Assembly: GCA_947506075.1 (NCBI GenBank)
Contig: CANNNN010000166.1
Span: 1-5,970, forward strand
DNA: 5,970 bases
DNA from: Methylococcaceae bacterium
Lineage (GTDB): Bacteria > Pseudomonadota > Gammaproteobacteria > Methylococcales > Methylomonadaceae
Direction: 5' to 3'
Below, in pieces: positions 1-5,551 of the stretch (the stretch's first letter is position 1; every line of letters begins with the position of its first letter). Made by a program: the position numbers and the translations under genes. The notes beneath the pieces were generated by a model. The model searched no databases and was not told where the DNA came from. It was given only the letters and a program-made list of their open reading frames with translations.

Positions 1-133
1 AATATTGCTTGGCCACACCTACCTGTCCAACTACGGCCTGCCGCAGTTTTTCTTCCATGTCACCACGGCCTATGGGATTTTACGACACAATGGTCTGGGA
101 GTCGGCAAAGGCGACTTTATGGGTAGCTATTAA
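1..133 (+). CDS. DUF1993 family protein, C-terminal fragment (cut by window edge)
   Basis: The reading frame open from position 2 gives 43 residues and stops with TAA at 131-133; the start lies left of the window. The visible tail contains NYGLPQFFFHVTTAYGILRH, then NGLGVGKGDF. This is the conserved C-terminal signature of DUF1993 proteins (a Leu-Pro-x-Phe-Phe-Phe-His stretch, TTAY, then ILRHNG and GK-DF). The family is around 170 residues long and belongs to the DinB/YfiT-like helical-bundle group. No biochemical function is established, so none is assigned here. The ending looks normal, not truncated. The family call rests on motif recognition of the tail only. Confidence 0.8.
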   Translation, partial: ILLGHTYLSNYGLPQFFFHVTTAYGILRHNGLGVGKGDFMGSY

Positions 134-234
134 GCGATTCAATCTAAGATCTTACAGCGCAGATGCCCTTGTTAATTAAGCAACCTCTTCCCCGGACATG
201 CTGCAAGCTCTTTTCAGCCCAGAAAAAACATTTT

Positions 235-360
235 TTCACGAAAATACGAAATGCACGAAATTTTCAAAGAGATAGCCACCTGCAGACCATCATCCAAAGG
301 GCGAACAGGAAAATCAATGCAAAATCTTGATTTTTTCGTTTTTTTCGATATTTTCGTGAA
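235..360. repeat. Imperfect inverted repeat built from short TTTTCG / CACGAAA units
   Basis: The left arm, 235-251, reads TTCACGAAAATACGAAA and is followed by another CACGAAA at 254-260. Its ACG cores lie at 238, 246 and 255, a step of 8-9 bases. The right arm, 343-360, reads TTTCGATATTTTCGTGAA, which is the reverse complement of the left arm apart from one extra base. The right side carries TCG cores at 336, 345 and 354, exactly 9 bases apart. The arms are about 90 bases apart and fill much of the gap between the DUF1993 gene and hemG. The units resemble the TTTCGTG-type short repeats seen between genes in many environmental bacteria, but I cannot name a family. The remainder of the gap (134-234, 261-330) shows no gene. 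Confidence 0.6.
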
Positions 361-406
361 CTGACTGCGTTTTTAGGTTCAGTAACATCATTGCAACGCT
401 AGAACT

Positions 407-937
407 ATGGCCAGCATACTTATCATTTATTCATCCACTGACGGACAAACCCAAAAAATTTGTCAACAACTGCAATCCGTCATTGAACGACAAGCCCATC
501 AAGTTAACGTAGTTTCGATTGCTGAAGCTTTGCAATTGGATTTGACAGGATTCGATAAATTCGTGATTGGAGCCAGCATCCGTTACGGGCACCACAGTCC
601 TCAAATTCTCAAGTTCATTGAGAAAAACAGTCCGCTACTGGACAATAAACCGAATGCCTTTTTTTCGGTGAATTTGGTTGCACGCAAACCGGAAAAATGC
701 AGACCGGAGAGCAATCCTTATCTACAAAAATTTCTTAAACGAATAGCATGGAAACCCAAAGAGCTGGCTGTTTTTGCCGGCAAGATTGATTATCCCAGTT
801 ACAATTACTTTGACCGTTCAATGATCCGGCTGATTATGTGGATGACTAAAGGTCCAACTGACCCTATGACTGTCGTTGAATATACTGATTGGCGACAGGT
901 CGAGTTGTTTGGTCAACTGATCAGCGATATGAAATAA
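407..937 (+). CDS. hemG: Menaquinone-dependent protoporphyrinogen IX dehydrogenase (HemG)
   Basis: HemG is an FMN flavoprotein with a flavodoxin fold. It oxidises protoporphyrinogen IX to protoporphyrin IX, the penultimate step of haem synthesis, and passes electrons to the membrane quinone pool. At 176 residues it is close to E. coli HemG (181). The N-terminal FMN phosphate-binding loop is visible as YSSTDGQT (8-15). It is followed by VIGASIRYGHHS (53-64), the HemG-typical SVNLVARKPEK segment (87-97) in the insert that separates HemG from ordinary flavodoxins, and the C-terminal VEYTDWRQV (157-165). The ATG at 407 is supported because the protein begins directly with the first beta strand (ASILIIY). 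No good Shine-Dalgarno sequence precedes it, so translation may be weak. It stands alone, with 273 bp upstream and 245 bp downstream free of genes. The family assignment is firm; the quinone partner is inferred from the family. Confidence 0.95.
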   Translation: MASILIIYSSTDGQTQKICQQLQSVIERQAHQVNVVSIAEALQLDLTGFDKFVIGASIRYGHHSPQILKFIEKNSPLLDNKPNAFFSVNLVARKPEKCRPESNPYLQKFLKRIAWKPKELAVFAGKIDYPSYNYFDRSMIRLIMWMTKGPTDPMTVVEYTDWRQVELFGQLISDMK

Positions 938-1089
938 TAATTTTTCCATATCCCAATACTGCCACCAAAAATATAATTTATCTATAAATAACAATTAGAT
1001 GCGATAAAAATAACCGTATTCAGCAGAAAATCGACCGCTTCAAAAAGTCATTTTTGTAATCCAAAGAACCAGGCGTTAAGAATTAGAAG

Positions 1090-1139
1090 CCAATTAAATC
1101 CGCGCGAACGAATTGGTTTTAGGATTGAATTTTAATCCT
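1090..1139. promoter_or_regulatory. Two adjacent small palindromes upstream of trxC (possible operator)
   Basis: CCAATT (1090-1095) and AATTGG (1111-1116) form an inverted pair around a 15-base GC-containing centre. Directly after, AGGATT (1121-1126) and AATCCT (1134-1139) pair across seven bases. They sit 44-93 bases before the trxC ATG, where a regulator could bind. No matching protein is known to me, and the OxyR spacing pattern (four ATAG/CTAT-like quarters) is not evident, although E. coli trxC is OxyR-controlled. The rest of the 938-1182 spacer is AT-rich. It has a TATAAT at 972-977 without a fitting -35 box and a weak CAAAAA/TTTTTG hairpin at 1041-1056. Confidence 0.25.
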
Positions 1140-1182
1140 GAGGACCTCATTAACCGACTAACCCTAATAAATAGGTCATCTC

Positions 1183-1614
1183 ATGAGCACACTGCATCTT
1201 GTTTGTCCACATTGCGATACGGTAAATCGTATATTAGCGGAGCGTTTGAATCAACAACCCCGTTGTGGGCAATGTAAAGACAGACTGTTTACTGGGCACC
1301 CACTGGAATTAACCGGCCAAAATTTTAAGCAGCATATTACACGCAATGATATTCCTGTTGTTGTCGATTTCTGGGCGGCCTGGTGCGGACCATGCAAAAT
1401 GATGGCTCCATCCTACGCCCAAGCCGCCGCTAGCGTTGAACCGCAAATACGCTTAGCCAAACTCGATACTGAACGGGAACAGGCTATTGCTGCCCAATTT
1501 GATATTCGCAGCATTCCTACCCTGATACTCTTTAAATCCGGTCGAGAAATAGCTCGCGCAGCCGGTGCCATGAGCACTACGGATATTGTCCGCTGGATCA
1601 ATAGTCATATTTGA
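1183..1614 (+). CDS. trxC: Thioredoxin 2 with N-terminal zinc finger (TrxC)
   Basis: This is a cytoplasmic thiol-disulfide reductase that thioredoxin reductase recharges with NADPH electrons; TrxC proteins serve in oxidative-stress repair. At 143 residues it matches the family (E. coli TrxC 139). Two CxxC pairs, C8-P-H-C11 and C28-G-Q-C31, form the N-terminal zinc-binding domain that distinguishes TrxC from TrxA. The thioredoxin domain follows from about residue 45, with DFWAAWCGPCK (62-72; redox cysteines 68 and 71) and the cis-proline in RSIPT (Pro112). All key residues are present. The start is supported by AGGT at 1173-1176, six bases before the ATG, and by a family-typical N-terminus. 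A hairpin follows 61 bases after the stop. It may share a transcript with the downstream glycosyltransferase, though nothing functional links them. Confidence 0.96.
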   Translation: MSTLHLVCPHCDTVNRILAERLNQQPRCGQCKDRLFTGHPLELTGQNFKQHITRNDIPVVVDFWAAWCGPCKMMAPSYAQAAASVEPQIRLAKLDTEREQAIAAQFDIRSIPTLILFKSGREIARAAGAMSTTDIVRWINSHI

Positions 1615-1675
1615 TCTGGATGAAACCCGCCATGACGCCATTTATCATCATGGTATTCTGGCATATTCAAAAAGG

Positions 1676-1694
1676 TTATCGCATAGTGCGATAA
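1676..1694. other. Perfect 8-bp hairpin between trxC and the glycosyltransferase gene
   Basis: TTATCGCA (1676-1683) and TGCGATAA (1687-1694) are exact reverse complements around a three-base TAG loop. There is no following T-run on either strand that would make it a convincing intrinsic terminator. It may be a processing or attenuating hairpin, or a dyad operator for the downstream gene. It abuts a GTG at 1695 that could open the glycosyltransferase frame, which makes that upstream start less likely because its ribosome site would be buried in the stem. Confidence 0.45.
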
Positions 1695-1748
1695 GTGACG
1701 CTAAGGCTATGGTCTTCGATTTTTCTTACCAACATAAGTGATCACCTG

Positions 1749-3005
1749 ATGAAAATTGGCATACAAACCTGGGGGTCTAATGGCGATATTCGTCCGATGT
1801 TGGCTTTGGCCGATGGCCTGAAAAAAGCGGGGCACTCTGTAACGCTGGTGGTAAGCAGCATCGACAATCACCGTTATGATGATATCTGTGATCAATTGGG
1901 GATAATCTACCGGCAAGTCCCCGAACATATTGATTTTGATATGCAGGATTTTGCCCAGCGTTCGTTTCGGATGCATCCCTTGCAATGGCTACGGGCATTG
2001 CTTGATGAAGCCTTCTTTCCCTGCGAGCAGGCGGTGTATCAGGCCGCGCAACAATTAGTCGCCGATAACGACTATGTGATCGGCCATCATTTTCTTTACC
2101 CGCTAAAGCTTGCGGCACTTCAGCAGCATAAGCCTTTTTTCAGTGTTACGCTTTGCCATGCCGTGATACCCAATCCTGACTTTCCGCCATTAAGCTTTCC
2201 TTATTTAGGCAGAGCCATCAATAAATTGAGCTGGAAACTATTGGATGTTGTGTTCAATTTGGCCTTAAAAAAACCGTTAAGCCGTTTATGGCTTGAAGCT
2301 GGCGAAACACAACCAGCTAACATGCTGACCGAATTGCTATCCTCGCAACAGCTCAATCTGGTGGCAGTCGATCCACTATTTTGTCCTTCATTTGAGCAGT
2401 GGCAAGCGCAGCACCAGCTCTGCGGTTTTTTAAATCTAGCTGAAGATGCTCAGCAGTGGACAATTCCAGACCAACTACGCGAATTTCTGGATAACGGCGA
2501 GGCACCGGTGTATATGACCTTCGGCAGTTTGCAACAGGCGGTGCCCGACTGGAGTATGGCGCTGTTTTTAGAAGCGGTGGCATTATCCGGATGCCGGGCC
2601 ATTATCCAGACCAGCTCGGAAGATTATCCTGCCGACAGCCAACTCGATCAGGTTTATTTCATCGGCAGACATCCGCATCAGCCGCTGTTCAAACACTGTG
2701 CGGCCATCGTTCACCACGGCGGAGCGGGAACCACCCAGGCCGCGACACGAGCCGGTTGTCCATCGGTAGTCGTGCCCTTCATGGATGAACAAGTGTTCTG
2801 GGCGCGGCAATTACAAAAACGGGGACTGGCAGGCCCTCCCCTGCCGGCAAAAACGATTAATGCGCAGTCGTTAGCCAAGGCCATACAAACGGTAGTGAAC
2901 ACCCAGAGCATGCAGGACAAATCCCGTCTAGCCGGCCTAAGCATGCAAGCCCACGATGGCGTAGCCGCAGCCGTGCGTTTACTGGACAGTCATTTCAACA
3001 ATTGA
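1749..3005 (+). CDS. Family 1 (GT-B) UDP-sugar glycosyltransferase, sterol/macrolide glucosyltransferase-like
   Basis: This predicted cytosolic or membrane-peripheral enzyme transfers sugar from a nucleotide donor to a lipophilic acceptor. From the ATG at 1749 it has 418 residues, normal for the family. The N-terminal acceptor domain opens with IGIQTWGSNGDIRPMLALA (3-21) and GH at 28-29, the GT1 glycine-rich loop and first helix. The C-terminal donor domain begins near VYMTFGSL (254-261). It carries the nucleotide-sugar signature HHGGAGTTQAATRAGCPSV (322-340) and PFMDEQVFWA (343-352), closely like bacterial and fungal sterol 3-beta-glucosyltransferases. The frame also opens at GTG 1695, but those 18 residues precede the universal start of the fold. 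The 1749 ATG has a purine-rich AAGTGA seven bases upstream. The acceptor cannot be read from sequence; sterol, hopanoid, carotenoid or polyketide are all possible. It lies 134 bp after trxC and converges on hflC with a 51-bp gap. Confidence 0.88.
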   Translation: MKIGIQTWGSNGDIRPMLALADGLKKAGHSVTLVVSSIDNHRYDDICDQLGIIYRQVPEHIDFDMQDFAQRSFRMHPLQWLRALLDEAFFPCEQAVYQAAQQLVADNDYVIGHHFLYPLKLAALQQHKPFFSVTLCHAVIPNPDFPPLSFPYLGRAINKLSWKLLDVVFNLALKKPLSRLWLEAGETQPANMLTELLSSQQLNLVAVDPLFCPSFEQWQAQHQLCGFLNLAEDAQQWTIPDQLREFLDNGEAPVYMTFGSLQQAVPDWSMALFLEAVALSGCRAIIQTSSEDYPADSQLDQVYFIGRHPHQPLFKHCAAIVHHGGAGTTQAATRAGCPSVVVPFMDEQVFWARQLQKRGLAGPPLPAKTINAQSLAKAIQTVVNTQSMQDKSRLAGLSMQAHDGVAAAVRLLDSHFNN

Positions 3006-3056
3006 CAGCATGTGTGGTCGGCATAATCCGCTTGCCTCCCGCACAGGTTATGTTAC

Positions 3057-4022
3057 TTATTTTTTCTGCTCTGCCCGCTTCAGCAAGGCGAACAGCTCAC
3101 TGTTGGTTGAAAGAACGAGGGTCGCATCACTGTTGATGACTTTACGATAGGTCTCCATGCTCTTTATGAATTTATAGAACTCTGCGGCCTCGGGTTTCTG
3201 GGCATAGGCTTTGGCGTAGATCTCCGTGGCTTTGGCATCGGCCTCACCCTGAATTTGTTGTACCTGCTTATAGGCAGCGGATTCAATCTGGTTAAGATCC
3301 CTGTCCTTGTTGCCGTTAATCCGCGCCGCCTCGCCCTCGCCTTCCGAACGAAAGCGCTGCGCGATTTGTAAGCGTTCGCTAATCATCCGCTGGTAGATGC
3401 GTTCCAGTACTTCCTGGTTGTAATTAATGCGTTTGAAGCGAACGTCAAGCAGTTCGATACCAAACTCGGCCAATTTTGGGGCCGCCGAGTCAAACACGTC
3501 TTTTTCAATTTTGACCCGTCCAATGCGGATAGGCCGCAATACCCCGAGTGTACCTTCGCCGGTTAAAAGCCCGGTCAGACTCTCGTCTTGCAGCGGTTTC
3601 CTATACTTATCGGTGCGCACCACTTCAATCAGCTCATGCCGGGCAATCGCGGTGCGGGTTTCACTGCCCAAAATATCCTCAAGGCGAGACTGGGCGCTAC
3701 GTTCATCCCTAAGCCTCAGATAATAGCGCATAGGATCGATAATTCGCCAACGGGCGAAGGTATCGACTTGCACATAGGTCTTATCCTTGGTCGACATCTC
3801 AACCATAGGTCCATCCCAGGCCAGATAGCGCTTGTCAAAGCTATTGACCTGCTGAATAAAAGGCATTTTGAAATGTAAGCCAGGACGGGTAATCGGGTCA
3901 CCGACCGGACTGCCGAACTGGGTAATGATGACCTGTTCGGTCTGGTTGACGGTATACATCGACAGCAACGCTATGCCTGTCAAAACTGCGGTCAGTAAGC
4001 AAACTGTTCCCGATAGTCTCAT
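3057..4022 (-). CDS. hflC: HflC, SPFH-domain modulator of FtsH protease
   Basis: HflC partners HflK in a large periplasmic-side cage on the inner membrane that encloses and restrains the AAA protease FtsH. The 321-residue protein has a single N-terminal transmembrane segment (about 5-23) followed directly by the SPFH/band-7 domain (about 24-200), including VIITQFG (31-37) and RPGLHFKMPFIQQV (46-59). A charged helical region follows, with SERLQIAQRFRSEGEGEAAR (215-234) and an Ala/Gln/Glu-rich coiled coil to about 275. The family's C-terminal signature EFYKFIKSMETYRKV (281-295) comes next, then a beta strand TLVLSTNSELF. Length fits E. coli HflC (334). The ATG overlaps the hflK stop as ATGA, and GGGGA lies six bases upstream, so it is translationally coupled to hflK. 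The 3006-3056 gap after it contains no clear terminator. Confidence 0.93.
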   Translation of the reverse strand: MRLSGTVCLLTAVLTGIALLSMYTVNQTEQVIITQFGSPVGDPITRPGLHFKMPFIQQVNSFDKRYLAWDGPMVEMSTKDKTYVQVDTFARWRIIDPMRYYLRLRDERSAQSRLEDILGSETRTAIARHELIEVVRTDKYRKPLQDESLTGLLTGEGTLGVLRPIRIGRVKIEKDVFDSAAPKLAEFGIELLDVRFKRINYNQEVLERIYQRMISERLQIAQRFRSEGEGEAARINGNKDRDLNQIESAAYKQVQQIQGEADAKATEIYAKAYAQKPEAAEFYKFIKSMETYRKVINSDATLVLSTNSELFALLKRAEQKK

Positions 4023-4996
4023 TTTGTTTCCCCGGCAGCTTTGGGCGGAAAAGGCAGCATCGGCAATATCTGCTGAATCGTGTCATCAACGATGATTTGT
4101 TGCCTTGCCTGAGGCAAGACCTCGCCCAAGGTCTCAAGATAAATCCGCGTCCGCGTTATGTCCGGCGCCTTCAGATATTGTTCCAGTACTTGGTTGAAGG
4201 CGGAGACATCACCTTCGGCCTCGTTAATCCGCTTGAATCGATAACCGTCAGCGCCACGAATTTTCTGATCGGCTTCGCCGCGGGCCCTGGGCACAGCCTT
4301 GTTGTACTCGCCGTTAGCCAGGTTAATGACATTTTCCCGGTCTTGCTGGGCACGATTCACTTCATTAAAGGACGGCTGCACCGGTTCGGGGGGATTGACG
4401 TTTTTTAGCTGCACCTGATTGATGGAAACGCCAAGCTGATAGCGTTTAGCCAGCTCTCGGGTGCGTTCGAGCACCGTCTCCTCAATCTCTTGGCGACCAA
4501 TAGTGATGATTTCATCGACCGTTCTATCGCCGATAACCTCCCGCATTACCGCTTCAGATATGTCTCTTAAGGTTTTGCCCGGGTCACGCACATCAAACAA
4601 ATACTTTTCAGGATCGGTAATGCGGTATTGCACTATCCATTCCACCAGGGCCGCATTCAGATCGCCGGTCACCATCGACTTTTCCAAGACTGACGCATTA
4701 CTGATCTGATCAGGATTGGTGTAACCGGGCGTGGCAAAACCGAATTCGAGTTTTTGCTGGCGCTGGGTGGGCACCGGAATAACGGTATCGATGCCAAATG
4801 GCAGCTTGGCATGTAAGCCGGACGGAACTTTTGCAATATACTGACCAAAGCGGAGCACTATACCTTCCGACTCAGCTGGAATAGTATAAAACGACATCAT
4901 CATCCCAACTAACAGCAGGATGACCACCACTACAACCCAGGGGGAAGTAGATTGTAAACCTGGAAAACGTTGTAAAAAAGACTTCAGATCATTCAC
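4019..4996 (-). CDS. hflK: HflK, compact form with short N-terminus; GTG start preferred
   Basis: HflK is the partner of HflC in the membrane cage regulating FtsH. There are 325 residues from the preferred start, against 419 in E. coli. It has a 19-residue cytosolic tail, one transmembrane segment (about 20-37, PWVVVVVILLLVGMMMSF), then the SPFH domain starting IPAESEGIVLRFGQY. Family blocks include VQYRITDPEKYLFDVRDP, MREVIGDRTVDEIIT, the SFNEVNRAQQDRENVINLA coiled-coil entry and APDITRTRIYLETLGEVL. The glycine-rich N-terminal region and the long Gln/Ser-rich C-terminal tail of the E. coli protein are absent. The frame also opens at TTG 5002-5000, but GGAGG (5007-5003) touches that codon. 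The GTG at 4996-4994 sits six bases from GGAGG, an ideal distance, so I set the start there. It heads a two-gene operon with hflC; the usual hfq and hflX neighbours are absent. Confidence 0.9.
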   Translation of the reverse strand: MNDLKSFLQRFPGLQSTSPWVVVVVILLLVGMMMSFYTIPAESEGIVLRFGQYIAKVPSGLHAKLPFGIDTVIPVPTQRQQKLEFGFATPGYTNPDQISNASVLEKSMVTGDLNAALVEWIVQYRITDPEKYLFDVRDPGKTLRDISEAVMREVIGDRTVDEIITIGRQEIEETVLERTRELAKRYQLGVSINQVQLKNVNPPEPVQPSFNEVNRAQQDRENVINLANGEYNKAVPRARGEADQKIRGADGYRFKRINEAEGDVSAFNQVLEQYLKAPDITRTRIYLETLGEVLPQARQQIIVDDTIQQILPMLPFPPKAAGETK

Positions 4997-5002
4997 GTAC
5001 AA

Positions 5003-5007
5003 CCTCC
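5003..5007 (-). promoter_or_regulatory. Shine-Dalgarno of hflK (decides the GTG start)
   Basis: Read leftwards the sequence is GGAGG, then TTGTAC, then GTG AAT GAT. The SD is consensus. Its distance to the GTG at 4996 is six bases, whereas the TTG at 5002 would have no spacer at all. Confidence 0.8.
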
Positions 5008-5048
5008 AGTTTAAAAGTCAGTCACTTTAAACAGTGCAATAGCTTTCT

Positions 5049-5077
5049 ATTCTATCACTCGATGTTCAAGTTTTTAA
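5049..5077 (-). promoter_or_regulatory. Probable sigma-70 promoter of hflKC
   Basis: On the minus strand, TTAAAA (5077-5072, 4 of 6 against TTGACA) is followed by a 17-base spacer and TAGAAT (5054-5049, 5 of 6 against TATAAT). This would start transcription near 5042, leaving a leader of about 45 bases before hflK. A CTTGAA within the spacer recalls a heat-shock -35 element, but no CCCCAT-type -10 follows, so sigma-32 control is not supported. Confidence 0.45.
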
Positions 5078-5141
5078 GCTTAGAAGCACAGCCGAAAAAC
5101 GGTTAAGCTAATCAGTGTAAACTTCCACGTATTTCAGCACT

Positions 5142-5394
5142 ATGTTGATGTACGAACCAGCACACTTTATAAAATCATTTATAACTGATTTAGATGCAGC
5201 CCTGAGAAAGCTAAAGCCCAATGCCAAGCTGACACGCCTACAAAAGATTTGGCTGGGATTTTGTTTGACGGGAATGTTGCTGACCAATTCGGTGTACTGG
5301 GCGAAGTTCGAGCTTGGGAGATCACAAGATTTCCGCACTTTCATGGATTTTTCGTGAGGGCAAGATAGCCTGGAACTATTTGCTTTTGGCAAGT
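5142..5394 (+). pseudogene. Frameshifted 5' fragment of a DDE-type IS transposase gene
   Basis: From ATG 5142 the frame reads MLMYEPAHFIKSFITDLDAA, continues through LTRLQKIWLGFCLTGMLLTN and reaches SVYWAKFE (codon 5310-5312), then loses sense and stops at 5355-5357. Shifting to the frame of position 5311 restores sensible sequence: SLGDHKISALSWIFREGK, then IAWNYLLLAS to 5394. I recognise the combined N-terminus as that of a widespread transposase family of IS4-like type, where WAKFER-x-LG normally runs straight on. The exact IS family is uncertain. The intact gene would be several hundred codons longer; here only about 85 remain before unrelated sequence begins. A short deletion at the GAG/AGC junction explains the frame change. 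A minus-strand frame over the same bases is its shadow. The upstream IS terminus may lie near 5100-5115 but cannot be fixed. Confidence 0.7.
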
Positions 5395-5435
5395 AAACTA
5401 GGAATCCCCTTCCTTAAGGTGGGGGAGGATGTCAA
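5395..5435 (+). mobile_element. Right-end-like sequence of an IS200/IS605-type element (tnpB absent)
   Basis: The stretch has GGAATCCCC (5401-5409), TTCCTTAAGGT, then GGGGGAGGATGTCAA (5421-5435). A GGAATCCCC / short stem / GGGG-AGGATGTCAA arrangement is the typical right end of many IS200/IS605-family elements, where the hairpin is recognised by TnpA and also forms the 3' scaffold of the TnpB-guide (omega) RNA, ending at TCAA. The four C/G pairs at the stem base (CCCC 5406-5409 with GGGG) survive, while the upper stem is imperfect. No tnpA or tnpB reading frame lies to its left; transposase-relic sequence of another type abuts it. It is therefore a terminal remnant, or a small non-autonomous copy. 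Identification is from remembered motif form, not a search. Confidence 0.5.
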
Positions 5436-5457
5436 AACGTTTGAAATAGTTTAAAAG

Positions 5458-5483
5458 CCAGAACAGCACGCACTCTGTTCTGG
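5458..5483 (-). terminator. Perfect 9-bp hairpin downstream of hsdR, possible terminator
   Basis: CCAGAACAG (5458-5466) and CTGTTCTGG (5475-5483) are exact reverse complements around an eight-base loop. Read leftwards, the stem is followed by CTTTTAAAC, a short U-run, so it may end transcription coming from hsdR, whose stop is 69 bases away. The U-run is only four bases, so termination is plausible but not certain. The hairpin could instead belong to inserted DNA, since an IS-like end lies 22 bases further left. No gene is supported in the rest of 5436-5551. Confidence 0.45.
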
Positions 5484-5551
5484 AAGCTCTTAGAAGTGCA
5501 GTCCTGAATGACATTGATGAGGGGGCATAGCCACTGTCGAAGATCACCCCT

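Noticed and set aside
145..154. Ten-base palindrome TAAGATCTTA after the DUF1993 gene
   Set aside because: Isolated, loop-free and too short to be a terminator; no partner copies in the window.
972..977. TATAAT as the trxC promoter -10 box
   Set aside because: No recognisable -35 hexamer at 16-18 bases upstream, and the region is AT-rich enough to produce such a match by chance.
1695..1748. GTG start giving the glycosyltransferase 18 extra residues
   Set aside because: No ribosome site, immediately behind a stable hairpin, and it precedes the universal GT-B N-terminus at MKIGIQTWG.
3006..3056. Bidirectional terminator between the glycosyltransferase gene and hflC
   Set aside because: Only a 4-bp GGCA/TGCC pairing without a T-run could be found; not enough to call.
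3427..4095. Several plus-strand frames of 75-98 codons opposite hflC and hflK
   Set aside because: All are antisense shadows of the SPFH genes, with no ribosome sites or family resemblance.
5108..5392. 94-codon minus-strand reading frame
   Set aside because: It lies antisense over the transposase relic, whose plus-strand translation is recognisable; the minus frame shows no family features.
5435..5551. Open frame of 39 codons continuing in phase after the hsdR stop
   Set aside because: HsdR already ends at its family-typical LYEALRA tail, and an open run of this length is expected by chance fairly often.
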